Source of the DNA: Gonocerus acuteangulatus
Lineage: Eukaryota > Arthropoda > Insecta > Hemiptera > Coreidae
Direction: 5' to 3'
Assembly: GCA_946811695.1 (NCBI GenBank)
Contig: OX328123.1
Coordinates: 18,232,610-18,296,609, forward strand
DNA length: 64,000 nucleotides
Position numbers and translations under genes: made by a program. Below are positions 34,174-45,765 of this stretch, in pieces (position 1 is the first letter of the stretch; each line of letters opens with the position of its first letter). The notes beneath the pieces are model-generated. The model worked only from the letters and a program-made list of their open reading frames with translations. It did not search any database and had not been told where the DNA came from.

Positions 34174-35597
34174 GTCCAAATACAGATTTCTTCCTGATAG
34201 TCTGACGTTTTTATCCTAGCCGAATCCCAACTATACCTTGTCTTCGCATATAAATCACTATTGTATTATCTCAAAAGGTACTTGCGAAAAATGGTTTTCA
34301 AAATAAAAATAGAATGTAAACTTTTTTGCATATAACGTCAATTCCAGAACACGTAGAAACACCCCGATTGGACGGAAATGTGTTACATTATGGCCTGTAT
34401 TGACCCTCCAAGTTTGGTTTGGATCGGGTAAATATTCTTTGAAATATGGCCGGAGATTCTTGAATCTTTAACAAAATTTTAAGGGTCCCCCCTTAGCGAA
34501 ATTTAAAATACATTTTTTTTTATTTTTTTAATATTCCTAAAATTTCAATTTAGGGGGTTTTCAATGTGCTAAAAACGAATCTGACATCAGTTTTTAAATA
34601 AAAAATTGTTTTACATACTTGACTCTGTAGAAGTCATTATTATGCCCAAATATTCCATAAACCTACATTTAAAAAGTTATCGATTATGAAACAATTTTTT
34701 ATTTAAAAACTGATGTCAGATTCGGTTTTAGCACATTGAAAAACCCCTAAATTGAAATTTTGGGAATATTAAAAAAAAAAAAAAATGTATTTTAAATTTC
34801 GCTAAGGGGGACCCTTAAAATTTTGTTAAAGATTCAAGAATCTCCGGCCATATTTCAAAGAATATTTACCCGATCCAAACCAAACTTGGAGGGTCAATAC
34901 AGGCCATAATGTAACACATTTCTGTCCAATCGGGGTGTTTCTACGTGTTCTGGAATTGACGTTATATGCAAAAATGTTTACATTCTATTTTTATTTTGAA
35001 AACCATTTTTCGCAAGTACCTTTTGAGATAATACAATAGTCATTTATATGGTTAGAAAAAGGAGTCTTTCTTCTTTCGAAAGATTTCAATGATGTAAAAA
35101 TCGGATTATCTCAAGGGGAGATATTGAATTTCAAAACGTTACATTACCTTTTCGCTTACAAATGTTTAGTCTCTTCCAGACTAGGAAAAATCATTATTTT
35201 TTGTTTTTAATGATATTCAATATATAAGGGTTTCTTGGGGTGCTGATTTTAAATCTGCTATTATTTTTGGTGTAAAAAAATGTATAATACTAGTTTACCT
35301 GAAAACGATAGCATATTTTTGAATATATTTGAGAAAATATAAATTATTTTTGAACGATTATATTTTTCTTTTAATCTACTCTATAAAACAAATGAATTGG
35401 TGAAAGAATCATGTCGATATCATTTTCTAAACTCGATATAAAAAATAAAGCACTTTCAACCTATTTTATTTTATTTCGCGGCTCCTGAGGCGCATTGGAC
35501 GGAACGCTCGGACACGTGTCGACTATTTTTCGATGTAGCATCACCAGAAAAAAAAATGGTCCAAATCGGTGACCCCATCGCTGTATACTCCCCTTGT

Positions 35598-35754
35598 AAG
35601 CAGTTACACAGACCAGCATGTGTTTAGAGCTGGCCGGCCCGTAATGAAAGTTACTGGAATGTAAATGAGGACTTGTCACAAGCAAGGGAAAATCAGATTA
35701 TTTTCCCTAATTAAATTTTATATGTTGAAAAAATAAATATATATATTTGTTTAG
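35598..35754. other. Unassigned spacer
   Basis: Short AT-rich sequence without features between the foldback element and a LINE fragment. Confidence 0.4.
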
Positions 35755-35905
35755 AATACGCATCTAACAGTCAAACATATCCTAACCGGCTTCGTTCTTA
35801 TTACGAATTTGGACATACCGTGGGACATTACTGACCTACTTACCGACAGCAGCTATTATATTGACGACATACTTACACTTTTAAAAAATATAAAACATTC
35901 CATAC
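35755..35905 (+). pseudogene. LINE ORF2 C-terminal fragment
   Basis: Reads LTVKHILTGFVLITNLDIPW then DITDLLTDSSYY, with the same order as the minus-strand relic at 42043-42357 (LTVKHILTDC, NLDIPRDI). This is the region after RNase H in jockey/I-type LINEs, where LTVKHILxxC is the conserved zinc-like tail. Only about 50 codons remain. Confidence 0.6.
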
Positions 35906-36279
35906 TTCTTTTATTTAAATTACTGCACGTTGAATCTAATGTTACATCTTATTTTATTTGTTATGTTATTCCTTTTGGATTTTTTTGAGTTTTTTCTTAT
36001 TTATATTTTTTATTTTTATTGGAAACTATTAATATATTTTACTTAACTGGCGTAAGACAATAATACATCTTTGGATAGCTGGTTAAACTTACTTGAGGAA
36101 ATTCACCCCGATGTGGAGCATCATTAATAAGTTCGTAGTAAAAATAAAAAAATAATTCGTTTCTATTGGCATATGGTGAGAATTCTGCCGCACTAGTTTT
36201 GTTTAGAAAGTTTCATAAACTGACATATTGAGGTTGTGTAAGCTACAGTCTTGTTTCACGCGGTATTCAAAGCCGCATC
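35906..36279. other. Unassigned AT-rich sequence
   Basis: May include the 3' UTR of the LINE fragment. No other feature is seen. Confidence 0.35.
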
Positions 36280-37745
36280 TTTTTAGCGCGGTTCCTCCCT
36301 CCCTCCATAGCGAGGTTATGAGTTTGACCTCATGATGCAATCCGACTAGAAAATTTCACGTTTCAGATCAGGAAAATAACGACAGTTCCAAATTTGTATA
36401 TATTTATATGGTCCGATTTTTATGAAATTACAACACAAATATCTTTCGTCCTAATTGAAATGTCAAGTTCGTTAACCATCAAAATCCAGCCACCGGTAAC
36501 CGGTAAAGCTTACGTTTTCGAGTCCATATGCTTGCAGTTGCTCGTTTAATAGGTTCCGTAACGTAGGAAAACGTATGAAACCATTTACAAAGCGACATCA
36601 GTAATCGTTTACGAGAAAAATTGATAGAAAAACTTTTCCAAACTAATTTTCACTTTTTGGATTCGTAAACGATTAATTCAGTTAAAACTCGTTTCAGACG
36701 TTTGACATTTATCTAATCTAAGATATTTTAATTTTGATTGCGCTTAGTGGTAAGGAAGTATTAGAAAAAAAGTCCGTCACGCAGGAGCTGCATAACTAAG
36801 CACTTTCCTTAAAATTTGGGTAGTGTAGTCTGGTTTCCAGAACGATTTGCTTAAAATATCCTACATAAAATAAAATAAAAACATGAATAGTTCTCTTTTA
36901 ATTTTGTAATAAGTAACTGTTCAATTATTAATTTGCTTCCAGAGTTATGTTTACACATGGTACCTACTACACTACTTAATAAATACTAAAAACTTCATAT
37001 TTTCGTCTTTTGATCTGACGCAGGAACAGGATACAGTCCCTCTAGTGGGAGATAGCGCTCCTTGCGAACCTACGTCTGGCGGGCTTTTCTATTGAAATAT
37101 ATTACAAATTAAACCCCCGCTTTCCGATTCAGCTCATTTTTACAACACTTCTTTCTCGTGAGTTACCCACGACGTATACCGCGTTTCGTTACAATACAGC
37201 AGAAATTACGACCGGTATGAGTATATTAGGAATTTGGGTCCGGAGTAAACCCCCCCTTCTAATGAACCGATTTAGTTTATTTTTACAACACATATTTACC
37301 TGTAGATTACCACTACGAATACCGAGTTTCGTCGAAATATACCAAAAATCACGGCTGGTAGTGGCGAATTGGTATTGTGGGTCCGGAGTAAACCCCCCTC
37401 CTAATGAACCGATTTGGTTTATTTTTACAACACATATTTACCTGTAGATTACCACTACCAATACCAAGTTTAGTCGAAATATAACAAAAATCACGGCTGG
37501 TAGTGGCAAATTGGTATTGTGGGTCCGAAGTAAACCCCCTCCCCTTCTAATACCAAGATTCGTTGAAATATAACCAATATTACGGCTGGCATGGTCAAAT
37601 TAGTGTTTTGGATTCGGTGTAAACCCCCCCTTCCAGTGGACCGATTTTGGTGGTTAACGAACTCGTTCAACCGCTTGCTAATTGAACGCTATATACCACG
37701 TTTCGTGAAGAAAAAACAAAAACTCTGGCCGCTATCGTGTTAAGA

Positions 37746-37792
<47 letters not shown>

Positions 37793-38402
37793 TTTAACGG
37801 GGGTCATTTTCGGTGTCTACTAGGTAGGATCGATAAAGATTTGAAGACATTTTTCAAAAATTCCGTCATGAGTGCAACCTCAATAGCTACTTTCCTTCGG
37901 AGGAAAGTGCTAAAAATGTTATCAATAGTTATGAAAAGTTTTCGGGTCCTAGTGTATTTTCGAAAAATCTTAAAAACGGTTGGGAAGTCGTTGAAAGTGG
38001 AAGACGACAATTCGAAAGCTTACTAAATTCTCTAGGGAAAAAAGTTCCGATGGGGCGAAGTCAATCGGAGAAATAAGTGCTTAAAACTTCGAAATTGTTA
38101 GTTGTTTTTTTAAAAATTGCTTTTAAAAGTAAAATGAGTATTTTAGTAAACCAAGGTAAGAAGATGAGAAACGTTGTTATAGTGTTTCCAAGAGCAAAAG
38201 TTGAGAAAAAGGATGGAGTAATTTCCGCTTAGGATACAACCAGTTTCCTGTTGTTGCGCTTAAAATCTTATATTACTTCTCTTTGAGATTTAATTGTATA
38301 TTTTCCAGGAAAAATCAAAATGCTTCTATTCCTATACTAATGGCACTAGGGATAAGAACGGAACGCGCTAAAATAACGCAGTTCCTACGAGTCGGACTTT
38401 TT
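36280..38402 (+). mobile_element. HINE-B copy 3, split by HINE-A copy 8
   Basis: Starts TTTTAGCGCGGTTCCTCCCT (the hairpin arm is damaged: ATAGCGAGG) and ends AACGGAACGCGCTAAAATAA, then GAGTCGGACTTTTT. Body words are diverged, so this is an older copy. The HINE-A at 36767-37912 interrupts it after GGAAGTATTAGAAAA. Confidence 0.65.
36767..37912 (-). mobile_element. HINE-A copy 8, full-length, nested in HINE-B
   Basis: From AAAAGTCCGTCACGCAGGAG to GGAGGAAAGTGCTAAAAA, with about three minisatellite units and (AT)n at 37749-37785. Insertion into HINE-B lies between A-rich borders, consistent with the T/T target of Helentron-like elements. Confidence 0.7.
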
Positions 38403-38545
38403 ATTTTTGACCATAAAACATCCTGACCTCTTCTTGAGTAGTAAAGTAATAAGAATAAAATGAATAGTAAACGGTAATTATGGTCAATTATCTTAATATG
38501 TCAGATTTAGGTGAAAATTATGATCCATAATGCTCTAGATAAAGG

Positions 38546-38766
38546 CATGGGCTTATATAGAAAATTATTTCGGGGTGGGGGGCTGGGAGCATTTCGGGGA
38601 TATGGAATACTAACAATCTAGAACTTGGAATAGTTAGCCAAATTATTATTTTTTTAACTAAGAGAACTTGTTTAATTTATTTTTAAGGGTTATTTGACAA
38701 ATTTTACCGATTAAATCGAAATTTCGGGGGTGGGGTGAGCTGCAGCCCCCCTTTTATACGCCTATG
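38546..38766. mobile_element. MITE with CATGGGC ends and 8-bp duplication, copy 2
   Basis: Starts CATGGGCTTATATAGAAAAT and ends TTTTATACGCCTATG. GATAAAGG duplicates exactly (38538-38545, 38767-38774). Interior words ATTTCGGGG and GGAATACTAA match the 22.7-kb copy. About 60 bp shorter, with a mutated TIR. Confidence 0.9.
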
Positions 38767-38821
38767 GATAAAGGGAAAGGTGCAAGAATGCTGATGAAAA
38801 ATCCGTAATATTTACAGCTGC

Positions 38822-39050
38822 TCTCAATTCGAGGAGAAAGAACCAACGAAGCGAAAACGAATATTTTTTTTTTTCGTCCATACCTTACAATTTTAAACAG
38901 GCTACAATGAAGGAAAACCAAAAAAATGTTATGTCCCTAAGGTAAATTATGTATCCGAGGGCATTAAAGAATACTTTTTCCATGACCATCAAAAATACGA
39001 TCTACAAAGTCGTCACTGTTTTAATACGCAATATTATAAAGGTCGGCCAA
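38822..39050 (-). repeat. Second copy of old repeat flanking PLE 1
   Basis: Inverted match to 30586-30790 (AATTCGAGGAGAAAG, TACCTTACAATTTTAAACAG, GTCGTCACTGTTTTAATACG). Unclassified. Confidence 0.5.
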
Positions 39051-42042
39051 ATATTGACGCTGGAAAACGCCAGATAAACAATGGTACTTAGTTAACAATT
39101 GTTTCCAATTAAAGAAATAAATATTAATAAAATAAAGACATTAAAATTCGTTAGAAGAATTTAAAGCTTATTACTTTAGACTACTACCCAGCTCCAACCC
39201 GCTTCCCGTTAAGGCTGGTCTCCATGGCAAGTGTAGACCATAACTCCTCAAAGGAGGAAGGCTTGTACAAGCAAAAGTTATTAATAAGTTATTTAAAAAA
39301 GTTTAAAAAAAAAAAAAAATGTAAATAATTATTTTTTAGTATGATTATGTAGGTACTTATCAAATAGGTTTTTTGTTTGTATAATAAAGGCTATTTCATT
39401 TCATTTTAGACTACTACTGTCAACTGCCAGACTCCTAGATATTCTTAAATTGCTTGAAGGGAAGACTTGATATTATCTAATGTTTGAATACAATATTTTA
39501 TTATGTTCACTAGTTAATAATTTCAAAGTTTTAGTATATTTCAACATACATAGTCCATTTTATGATGATTCATAACTAATATTACAGAAAAATGCCTGAG
39601 GAAGGACAATGAATTCTGAAACGTAGCAGTTGATATTAAATATAAAATTTAGAAGGTTCTAACCACCTTTGAGTTCTAGCTGTAATTTATAACATTCTCA
39701 AATGTTGAGTTCAAAGCCGATACAAAAAAAAAAGACGAAATTACGCCGCCGTTCAAACTGACACATTACTTACTATTTGTAGGAAATAGGCTGCTCATAA
39801 TAACTATATTTTTAACGGAAGTAAAAATCCCATGACATACAAAATAAAATTAAAGAGACATTCTGGAATATTTTTGAAATTTGTTTCCCCCCCCCTCTCC
39901 CCTACAAAATAATATTGAGAATATTTATAAAATCTAAAAACTGAACCTTTAAGTATATTTATGATTTTTTTGTTTACTTATAACAGAATTGGCCAATCCA
40001 TCATTGTTTAAAATACAATTGAAATTCCCGCGGTTTATGATTAGCTAAACAAATAAGAGATACTAAGGTCCAAATCAATACAGGCGCTAATTATTTAAGA
40101 CAAAACATGATTAATAGTTGGGATTCATGGAATGTCTTGTTTTTCAAAATAAATACTGGTTATAAGAATATTATCAGACGTAGATAAAGTCTAAACAATT
40201 TTTTTTAGTAGACTAATCTGAAAGATACTACTTTTAATAAATATTAATATTTTTCGGTTATAGAAAATGCAGCACTCCTATTCTAGCTAGAGAAATATGG
40301 CATTTTTATTTATATTATTTTAATTATATAATATATTTCTGTGGAATAGGAAAACAATCATATCTAGCCTAACAAAGAAAACCATATTAATGAATGAATG
40401 AACAGCAAAAAATACCAAATCATTCCTAAATAGAACCTATAATTAGTGACAGCCCTATTTATACCCATTATTTTCGTTGTTTGCCCCCCGCTAGAGTTTA
40501 ATTTTAAAACTAAAAGAAAAGATATTTAAGATAAAATTTAATTTATTTTAAATAACATATTAATAAATAAATTATATTTTTAAACAACTAAAAAGTCATA
40601 TTCTTTTAAACATTATTACGTCGGGTTAATTTATTTTCATTTTAATATCATCTATAATTTAACATCATAAATCATGAAACCTCTTGGGCATTGATTTCTA
40701 CCAGTCCTCAATTATTTTCTTCTTTCACATTTATATAAATAAATACTTCTACTGCTCAACAATAAACAATCTCTGGCATGTATTTTATTCTATAAAATAT
40801 ACATTAATAATAAAGGAGACAACAAAAAATACAATCATCAAAATGACTTATCAATTTATTGTAAAGCCTGAGAAATTAATTATATAGTACGGTCGGTTTA
40901 ATTCAAATATTTCACAAACTCGAAATGCACTAATTTTTATTTTTTACATAATTCTCAAACTATTCAGAACTTATTTACATCGTACAATACTAAAAAAATA
41001 ATAGGTTTGAGATAAAAAAAAATACTACTCATATTAATGTTTTAACCAATTAAAAAATCACTGAAAATGAAACACTGGAAACAACACTACTCGGCTCCTT
41101 AGAATATTCGTAATTGTAAACTTAAGTACATCAGAGTAAAAATGAACAGCCCGAGAGCTGAGCATGTACTGAAACACGGCAGGAAAAGCAGTGTTGCCAA
41201 CCTCCCCCCTCTCCTATCCCTTCTACACCATACATTCCCAGGATAATTTGTTTCTTTTCATTTTTTATTAGCACTGGGAATTAATTAAATCGTGCTAAAT
41301 ATTAATTTCATTTACAAATTTTATAATAAAAAAAAGTACAACGAAATTTTAGTACCATACTTATTACATTTTATTAAAGGTAATGTGAAACATGAATTTT
41401 GAACATGGTCCTATACCGTTATAGGAAATTGCACAACACTGCCTAATGTCTCGTAGAGGGTTCTCTGATGAGAACTCATGCTTTCGTGTTCTGCTATGGT
41501 GCTAATGACCTCAGCAGTGGTTCAGCAGAAACAAAAAAAGAATTAATCTGCTTTTGTAAGAAATGTAATTAAATTTTTCTGATAAAAACAAAACTAAGGT
41601 TCTGTCTTGACATTCTGATCCAAGGGGTACATTTTAAATCACTCAATTTTAAAAACTAGTTAAGTTTATGTGTTAGCATATAATTTTTTTAAAACAAATT
41701 AATAGGAGCTAAACAAAATATCTCCAGAAAGCTTAAAAAAAAAAAAAAAAATCAATGAAAGCGAAATGAAGCCTATTGAATTTCTTATTATTTATTTTTT
41801 TCGATGCACCACATCATCTATGAATGGCATCGATTGCTGTTAATAGTTGCTCATAGTGATTTACCACGACAGAGAGTAAAATATGGAAAAACAAATAACT
41901 AAGCAGAATAAATAAAGTTAAAGATAAAAAAAAAAAAAAAAAATTAAAAATAAAACACAAAAATAAATTAGAAATAAACATTGAATAAACTAACTAATAT
42001 TCATTTGATTTTTAAATAAAAAAGTTGTGGATGTTCTCATAT
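39051..42042. other. AT-rich intergenic sequence
   Basis: Mostly AT-rich DNA with several A-runs (39307, 41735, 41928). The single 67-codon frame at 40684-40887 has no family. No TIR or tandem array is recognised apart from the motif at 39.6 kb. Confidence 0.4.
39596..39622 (+). other. Possible hammerhead-like remnant
   Basis: CTGAGGA, weak stem AGGA-caatgaa-TTCT, GAAAC. It fits CUGANGA...GAAA and the usual PLE context CCTGAGGAAGG...GAAACGTAGC, but no PLE coding is nearby. Confidence 0.4.
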
Positions 42043-42357
42043 TTTGTCATATATGTTTATATTTCTTAAGTATTTAATAATATTGTCGTTATGGTGGCTG
42101 CTGTCAGTAATGTCCCGAGGTATGTCCAAGTTCGCTATAAGCAGACAGTCTGTTAGTATATGTTTGACTGTTAGTTCTGGATTGCAGATCTGACATGTTG
42201 GTCTATCAGTATTAGTCATTAAGTATTCGTGAGTAATGCGTGTGTGGCCTATTCGCAGTCTCGCAAGAACTATTTCCTCTCTCCGGGAATTTCTGTAAGC
42301 GGATGGCCAGTCAGTAAGTATATGTTTGATTTGTCTTAGTTTGTTGTCTTTCTTCAT
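42043..42357 (-). pseudogene. LINE ORF2 C-terminal domain relic
   Basis: Minus-strand frame of 106 codons: NKLRQIKHILTDWPSAYRNS, then RREEIVLARLRIGHTRITHE, PTCQICNPELTVKHILTDC and NLDIPRDI. This is the post-RNase-H C-terminal region of jockey/I-type LINEs, with the RLRIGHTR block and the C-x2-C ... H-x4-C zinc knuckle intact. No upstream RNase H or RT is found, so it is 5'-truncated. It lies just 3' of FARSB on the same strand, in the intergenic space; not part of that gene. Confidence 0.85.
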
Positions 42358-42547
42358 TCAATTTCTTATTAAAAAAAGTTTTAAATTTTGAATGGCTGAT
42401 CTCATCTGGAGAAAGGTGCATCTGAATTCCTAAGTTTTGAGGGCTGTCTTTACTGCCAAAAGAAAAATGGAACTTTTTCCATCTAGTTTTATATTTATAG
42501 CCATTCAGTTATTTTTAAAATAATTTTGACATTATTCTTATATTCTT

Positions 42548-42553
42548 TTTATT
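42548..42553 (-). promoter_or_regulatory. Candidate FARSB polyadenylation signal
   Basis: AATAAA on the minus strand, 135 nt after the stop codon at 42688-42690. AT-rich surroundings contain other near matches, so this is the nearest plausible choice only. Confidence 0.4.
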
Positions 42554-42687
42554 TGCTTTCATTTTTTTATAAAGTAGGTTAAATAATCATCAGTAAAAGA
42601 AAATATACTTATCATTAGAGAAGATGGGACAAAATTAAAAACAATTTGTTTTCAACAATTTTATGTACAAATAATTTATAATTTTTT

Positions 42688-42842
42688 TCATTGTAGGAAA
42701 GGTTCAATGTCAATTTCAAGAGCAGAGCATGGCATTGGCAATTCAAATGCAGTTATGACTTCAGGATGTAGTGTCCCAATTTTTCCTATAGGCTTGCTTT
42801 TATACAACACTTGAGCACTTCTGCTTTTTAGGAACGTCTCAT
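42688..42842 (-). CDS. FARSB: Phenylalanyl-tRNA synthetase beta subunit, last coding exon
   Basis: Minus strand; 155 bp. The acceptor TTATATTACAG precedes the exon, which supplies two bases to complete the Asp codon begun by the exon at 61295. It reads DETFLKSRSAQVLYKSKPIG, then KIGTLHPEVITAFELPMPCS and ALEIDIEPFLQ, stop TGA at 42688-42690. LHPEVxxxFELxxPCSxLEIxIEPF is the highly conserved C terminus of eukaryotic cytosolic PheRS beta, part of the catalytic-like B6-B7 core that contacts the alpha subunit. The frame is intact and the stop is at the expected place. The enzyme is an alpha2-beta2 heterotetramer charging tRNA-Phe. Confidence 0.95.
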
Positions 42843-43884
42843 CTGTAATATAACAAGCATTTTAGGTAGCTATTAAGATAAATAGGTCAATATATAATAA
42901 AAATAAATAGATTTTTCTAGATGACGGGTTTAGAATTCAAATGGTAAAAATCAGTTTGAACTAAATGGTGTAAGTCCGAGTTGCACTGCTTTATTTAAAG
43001 TGATTTTCCAGTTTCTGTAGACTGTACGATCTGTGGGATATTATTACAAACTTGAATTAATCCATTTCATTCTGGAGGAAGTAAAACAACAATTCTAAAT
43101 TATAATATGTTGTGATGTACATATCAATAAAATTTTGCACTCTCAACCACTTATATTTCAGAACTTAATAATTTTATTTATTTTGGCAAAGAGCATATCA
43201 AATATAATGAAATGTAGGTGATGCGAAAGGAACATTTTCTTCAGTGCCTAGTAAACCATTAATAAAACAATGCATTATAATATAATAACAAGAATTATAG
43301 AAATAAATATGTCGATAATGTAAATTTATTGTTTATGATGTACAATAGAATTTAACTAAATCTGTTAAACAAGAAATTAAAGGCAGGCTTATCAATGAAG
43401 ATACTCAAAAAATGATCTGCCTCTCATAAATTATAACAAGTGAAGGTTTATAAAATGTTTTATTTCAACCTTAAAAGTAAACAAGATCCTTACATGTAAC
43501 ATGTGGTTAAAAATACATTTTTTAGCAAATATACATTATTAGCTTATGTTAAATATAAGGATTATTAAATTATTATCACAAAACATTTAAATAAAGAGTA
43601 AAGAATCACGTAAAGTAGCAAGTGACATGGAAGCAATATTTATTTTGTAACAGTTTTAGTGTTTGGCTGCATTGATTCGAGGTTCTAATAAAGTTTCCAC
43701 ATATCAGTAAGCTTATCGGCGTTATTTTAAAACGAGTGCTGATAGGGAGTATAAATGATTATTTCATAGACTTAAATAGGTCCCTCCTCGTTTTGATTTT
43801 CAAAACGGCATGACTTTGTTATTATTTTTAAAGATAATTGGGAACAGACAGTCGACCGTTGAGATTGAGAAGGTGTTAGGTCAT

Positions 43885-44360
43885 ATCTATATAAATAAAA
43901 TTCAGCTGTTTGTCTGCCTGTCTATTGGTTCTTTATAAAAATACCGTTTGACCAAACTTGGCACACAGGTAGGTCTTGATCCAGGGGGTGTCATAGGCTT
44001 GGTCAAAATAGTCTAGGACTAACAAGGAAGGAGGTTCAAAACTGTGAACCCGGACAGTTACGGAAGAGTGAATAGTCAGAAATCCTCACTTTTGAAAAAT
44101 GAGATATTCACCAAGACGGACCATAACGGATCATCATTCCATCATCTGTGGCAAATTGTCGGTTGTTTGACAAGTGAAGTCGAAAGCTAAGTATGCCATC
44201 CCCTCCACTGCTGCTTTCTCATGTCTGGTTGCCGATAAGTGCAAGGTTCCAAGTTTGAGTCGCTCTATAGGAAGATTTTTTTTCTTCTATTGTTCAACTT
44301 TATTTTCGTTAATAGGGCTCATAGCCATAGTTGCGGAGCCCTTATAATGAAATAAATAAT
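43885..44360 (+). mobile_element. Possible Helitron-like or SINE-like fragment
   Basis: TATCTATATAAATAAAATTC, then CTGTTTGTCTGCCTGTC and GACCAAACTTGGCACACAGG, resembles the generic 5' region of insect rolling-circle elements. GGTTCCAAGTTTGAGTCGC near 44247 resembles a polymerase III box B, so a SINE is an alternative. No defined ends. Confidence 0.3.
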
Positions 44361-45010
44361 ATTTTTGTTAATTAGTTTTTAATATTACTTATTTGGTTTC
44401 CAATTTATGTTTGATTTTTTTGCACAATCTATGAGCAAATTTATTATTTAATTGTTTAATGAAACAGGTTTTGTATTCTGTGAATATATATTAACTCTAT
44501 CTACATTTATAAAGATTGCATGCTGGTTAAGATAAATTTTCTTAATTTCTGTTGAAGAAGAAGTACAGTAGGACCTCCATTATACAGGACTCTATTATCT
44601 GGGATTCCAATTAACCGGGGTCTCGATGGGGGAATTTCTATTTTTATTCCTTCTTTAAATATTATGTACATATATGTATATACATACAAACATATTTATT
44701 GCATTATTTTTATTTTTATCAACTAAAGTATTTGATTTCATAATTATGTATTAAATATTTGTATGTATGTAATGACAATTATGTACATAATAAATATGAA
44801 TTTAAATTAATTATGTGCATTGTAAACTAAGGAATGGAAAAATAGCGCTGGAAGAATGTGATGATTCAATATTTCTGGAAGCATCTCAATTTATTTCATA
44901 TTCATGGCACTGAAACATTTTCACGTCTTTCTATGAATCCCCTACTGGGCTGATAGCCAACCAAGGAAATATTTCCTCAATTGTCAGAAGATATATGTTA
45001 CATAACAATT

Positions 45011-45177
45011 ATTTATTTAAATTTTAACGTCCATTATTATTAACTACGAATTTTGGGACGGGTTATCTACAGGTTACCACCATTTTCTAGCCAGGATAGG
45101 GCTGATGCCTTTTCTTTTTTCGAAAGAAAAGCCACCACCCCTAGTGGGAATCAAACCCACGACCTTTGGCACGGAGT
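45011..45177 (-). repeat. SINE family S3, 5'-truncated, with 10-bp duplication
   Basis: Flanked exactly by CATAACAATT (45001-45010, 45178-45187). On the minus strand it reads GACTCCGTGCCAAAGGTCGT, GGGTTTGATTCCCACTAGGG (box B), GTGGCTTTTCTTTCGAAAAA, and ends ATGGACGTTAAAATTTAAAT. The box A half of the tRNA head is missing. Fuller copies are inside the Helitrons at 55.7 and 57.3 kb. Confidence 0.92.
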
Positions 45178-45190
45178 CATAACAATTAAA

Positions 45191-45549
45191 ATGGCTCAAA
45201 AAAGAAAACGCGATGTTTAACCTTTTTAACAAAAATTAACCATTATAAACCGGAAAGAAAAAGGTGAAAGTGGTAAAAAATTGTCCACCGAATTCGGAAT
45301 TGGCGAACAAACAGTTTGTGATATTGTGAATAAGAAAAAAGACATTTCCAACTTTGTCTTGTCGTCGGCCCAAACAATGTGTTCTAGGAAAGCGATGAAA
45401 ACATCTTTATTAAAAGACCTAGATCATGCTGTCTATCAATGGTTTATGCAAAAACGCTCTGAGGGAGTTCCTATTTCTGGACCAATTGTGAGTGTAAAAG
45501 CGATGTGGTTTTATGTAAACGTTTACATACACATTTCTCAATGCAAATA
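45191..45549 (+). pseudogene. Tigger transposase N-terminal relic
   Basis: ATGGCTCAAAAAAGAAAACG begins MAQKRKR, then a stop and frame damage; the readable part is ESGKKLSTEFGIGEQTVCDI, then RKAMKTSLLKDLDHAVYQWF and KRSEGVPISGPIV. These are the Psq-type helix-turn-helix and CENP-B-type DNA-binding domains of pogo/Tigger transposases. The DDD catalytic domain (normally the next 300 residues) is absent; the frame ends at 45548. Dead. Confidence 0.85.
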
Positions 45550-45765
45550 AGAAGGTTTACATGGCATCTTGTACCTTATATAACCTTATAATATATAACC
45601 TCTTCTTTATAACCTTATAATCCAGCACATTTAGTCAATAAATATAAATATTGTGTTTCGATTATCCGGGGTTTTCGATTATCTGTGGACCACCTCCCCG
45701 TCATTACCCCGGATAATGGAGATACTACTGTATTCTATTTAATATGGCATGCTGGGTAACAGCTA

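Larger units (their letters stand above)
31912..34247 (+). mobile_element. Penelope-like element 2, inserted in foldback arm
   Basis: Flanked by ATATAAATGACT and ATATAAATCACT (31900-31911, 34248-34259), a 12-bp duplication with one mismatch; the uninterrupted right arm shows the target once. The ends are inverted over about 105 bp (CGAAGACAAGGTATAGTTGG ... CCAACTATACCTTGTCTTCG). The 5' part and RT are missing; the GIY-YIG part remains. A HINE-B lies in its 3' region. Confidence 0.88.
31351..35597. repeat. Foldback element, about 1.9 kb, split by a PLE
   Basis: Left arm 31351-31907 continues at 34258-34607 after the PLE. Right arm is 34687-35597. The loop is about 80 bp (34608-34686). Arms are about 910 bp each and highly similar: ACAAGGGGAGTATACAGCGA starts the left arm and TCGCTGTATACTCCCCTTGT ends the right. 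Small differences include an insertion near 31766. No protein is coded; frames along the arms mirror each other. Confidence 0.88.
44562..45734 (+). mobile_element. Tigger/pogo-type DNA transposon
   Basis: Left end TACAGTAGGACCTCCATTAT and right end ATAATGGAGATACTACTGTA are inverted, with the TA target included in each. GGATTCCAATTAACCGGGGT and CCCCGGATAATGG are subterminal. It carries a transposase relic (plus strand) and a SINE. About 1 kb without the SINE; autonomous members are longer, so it is internally deleted. Confidence 0.85.
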
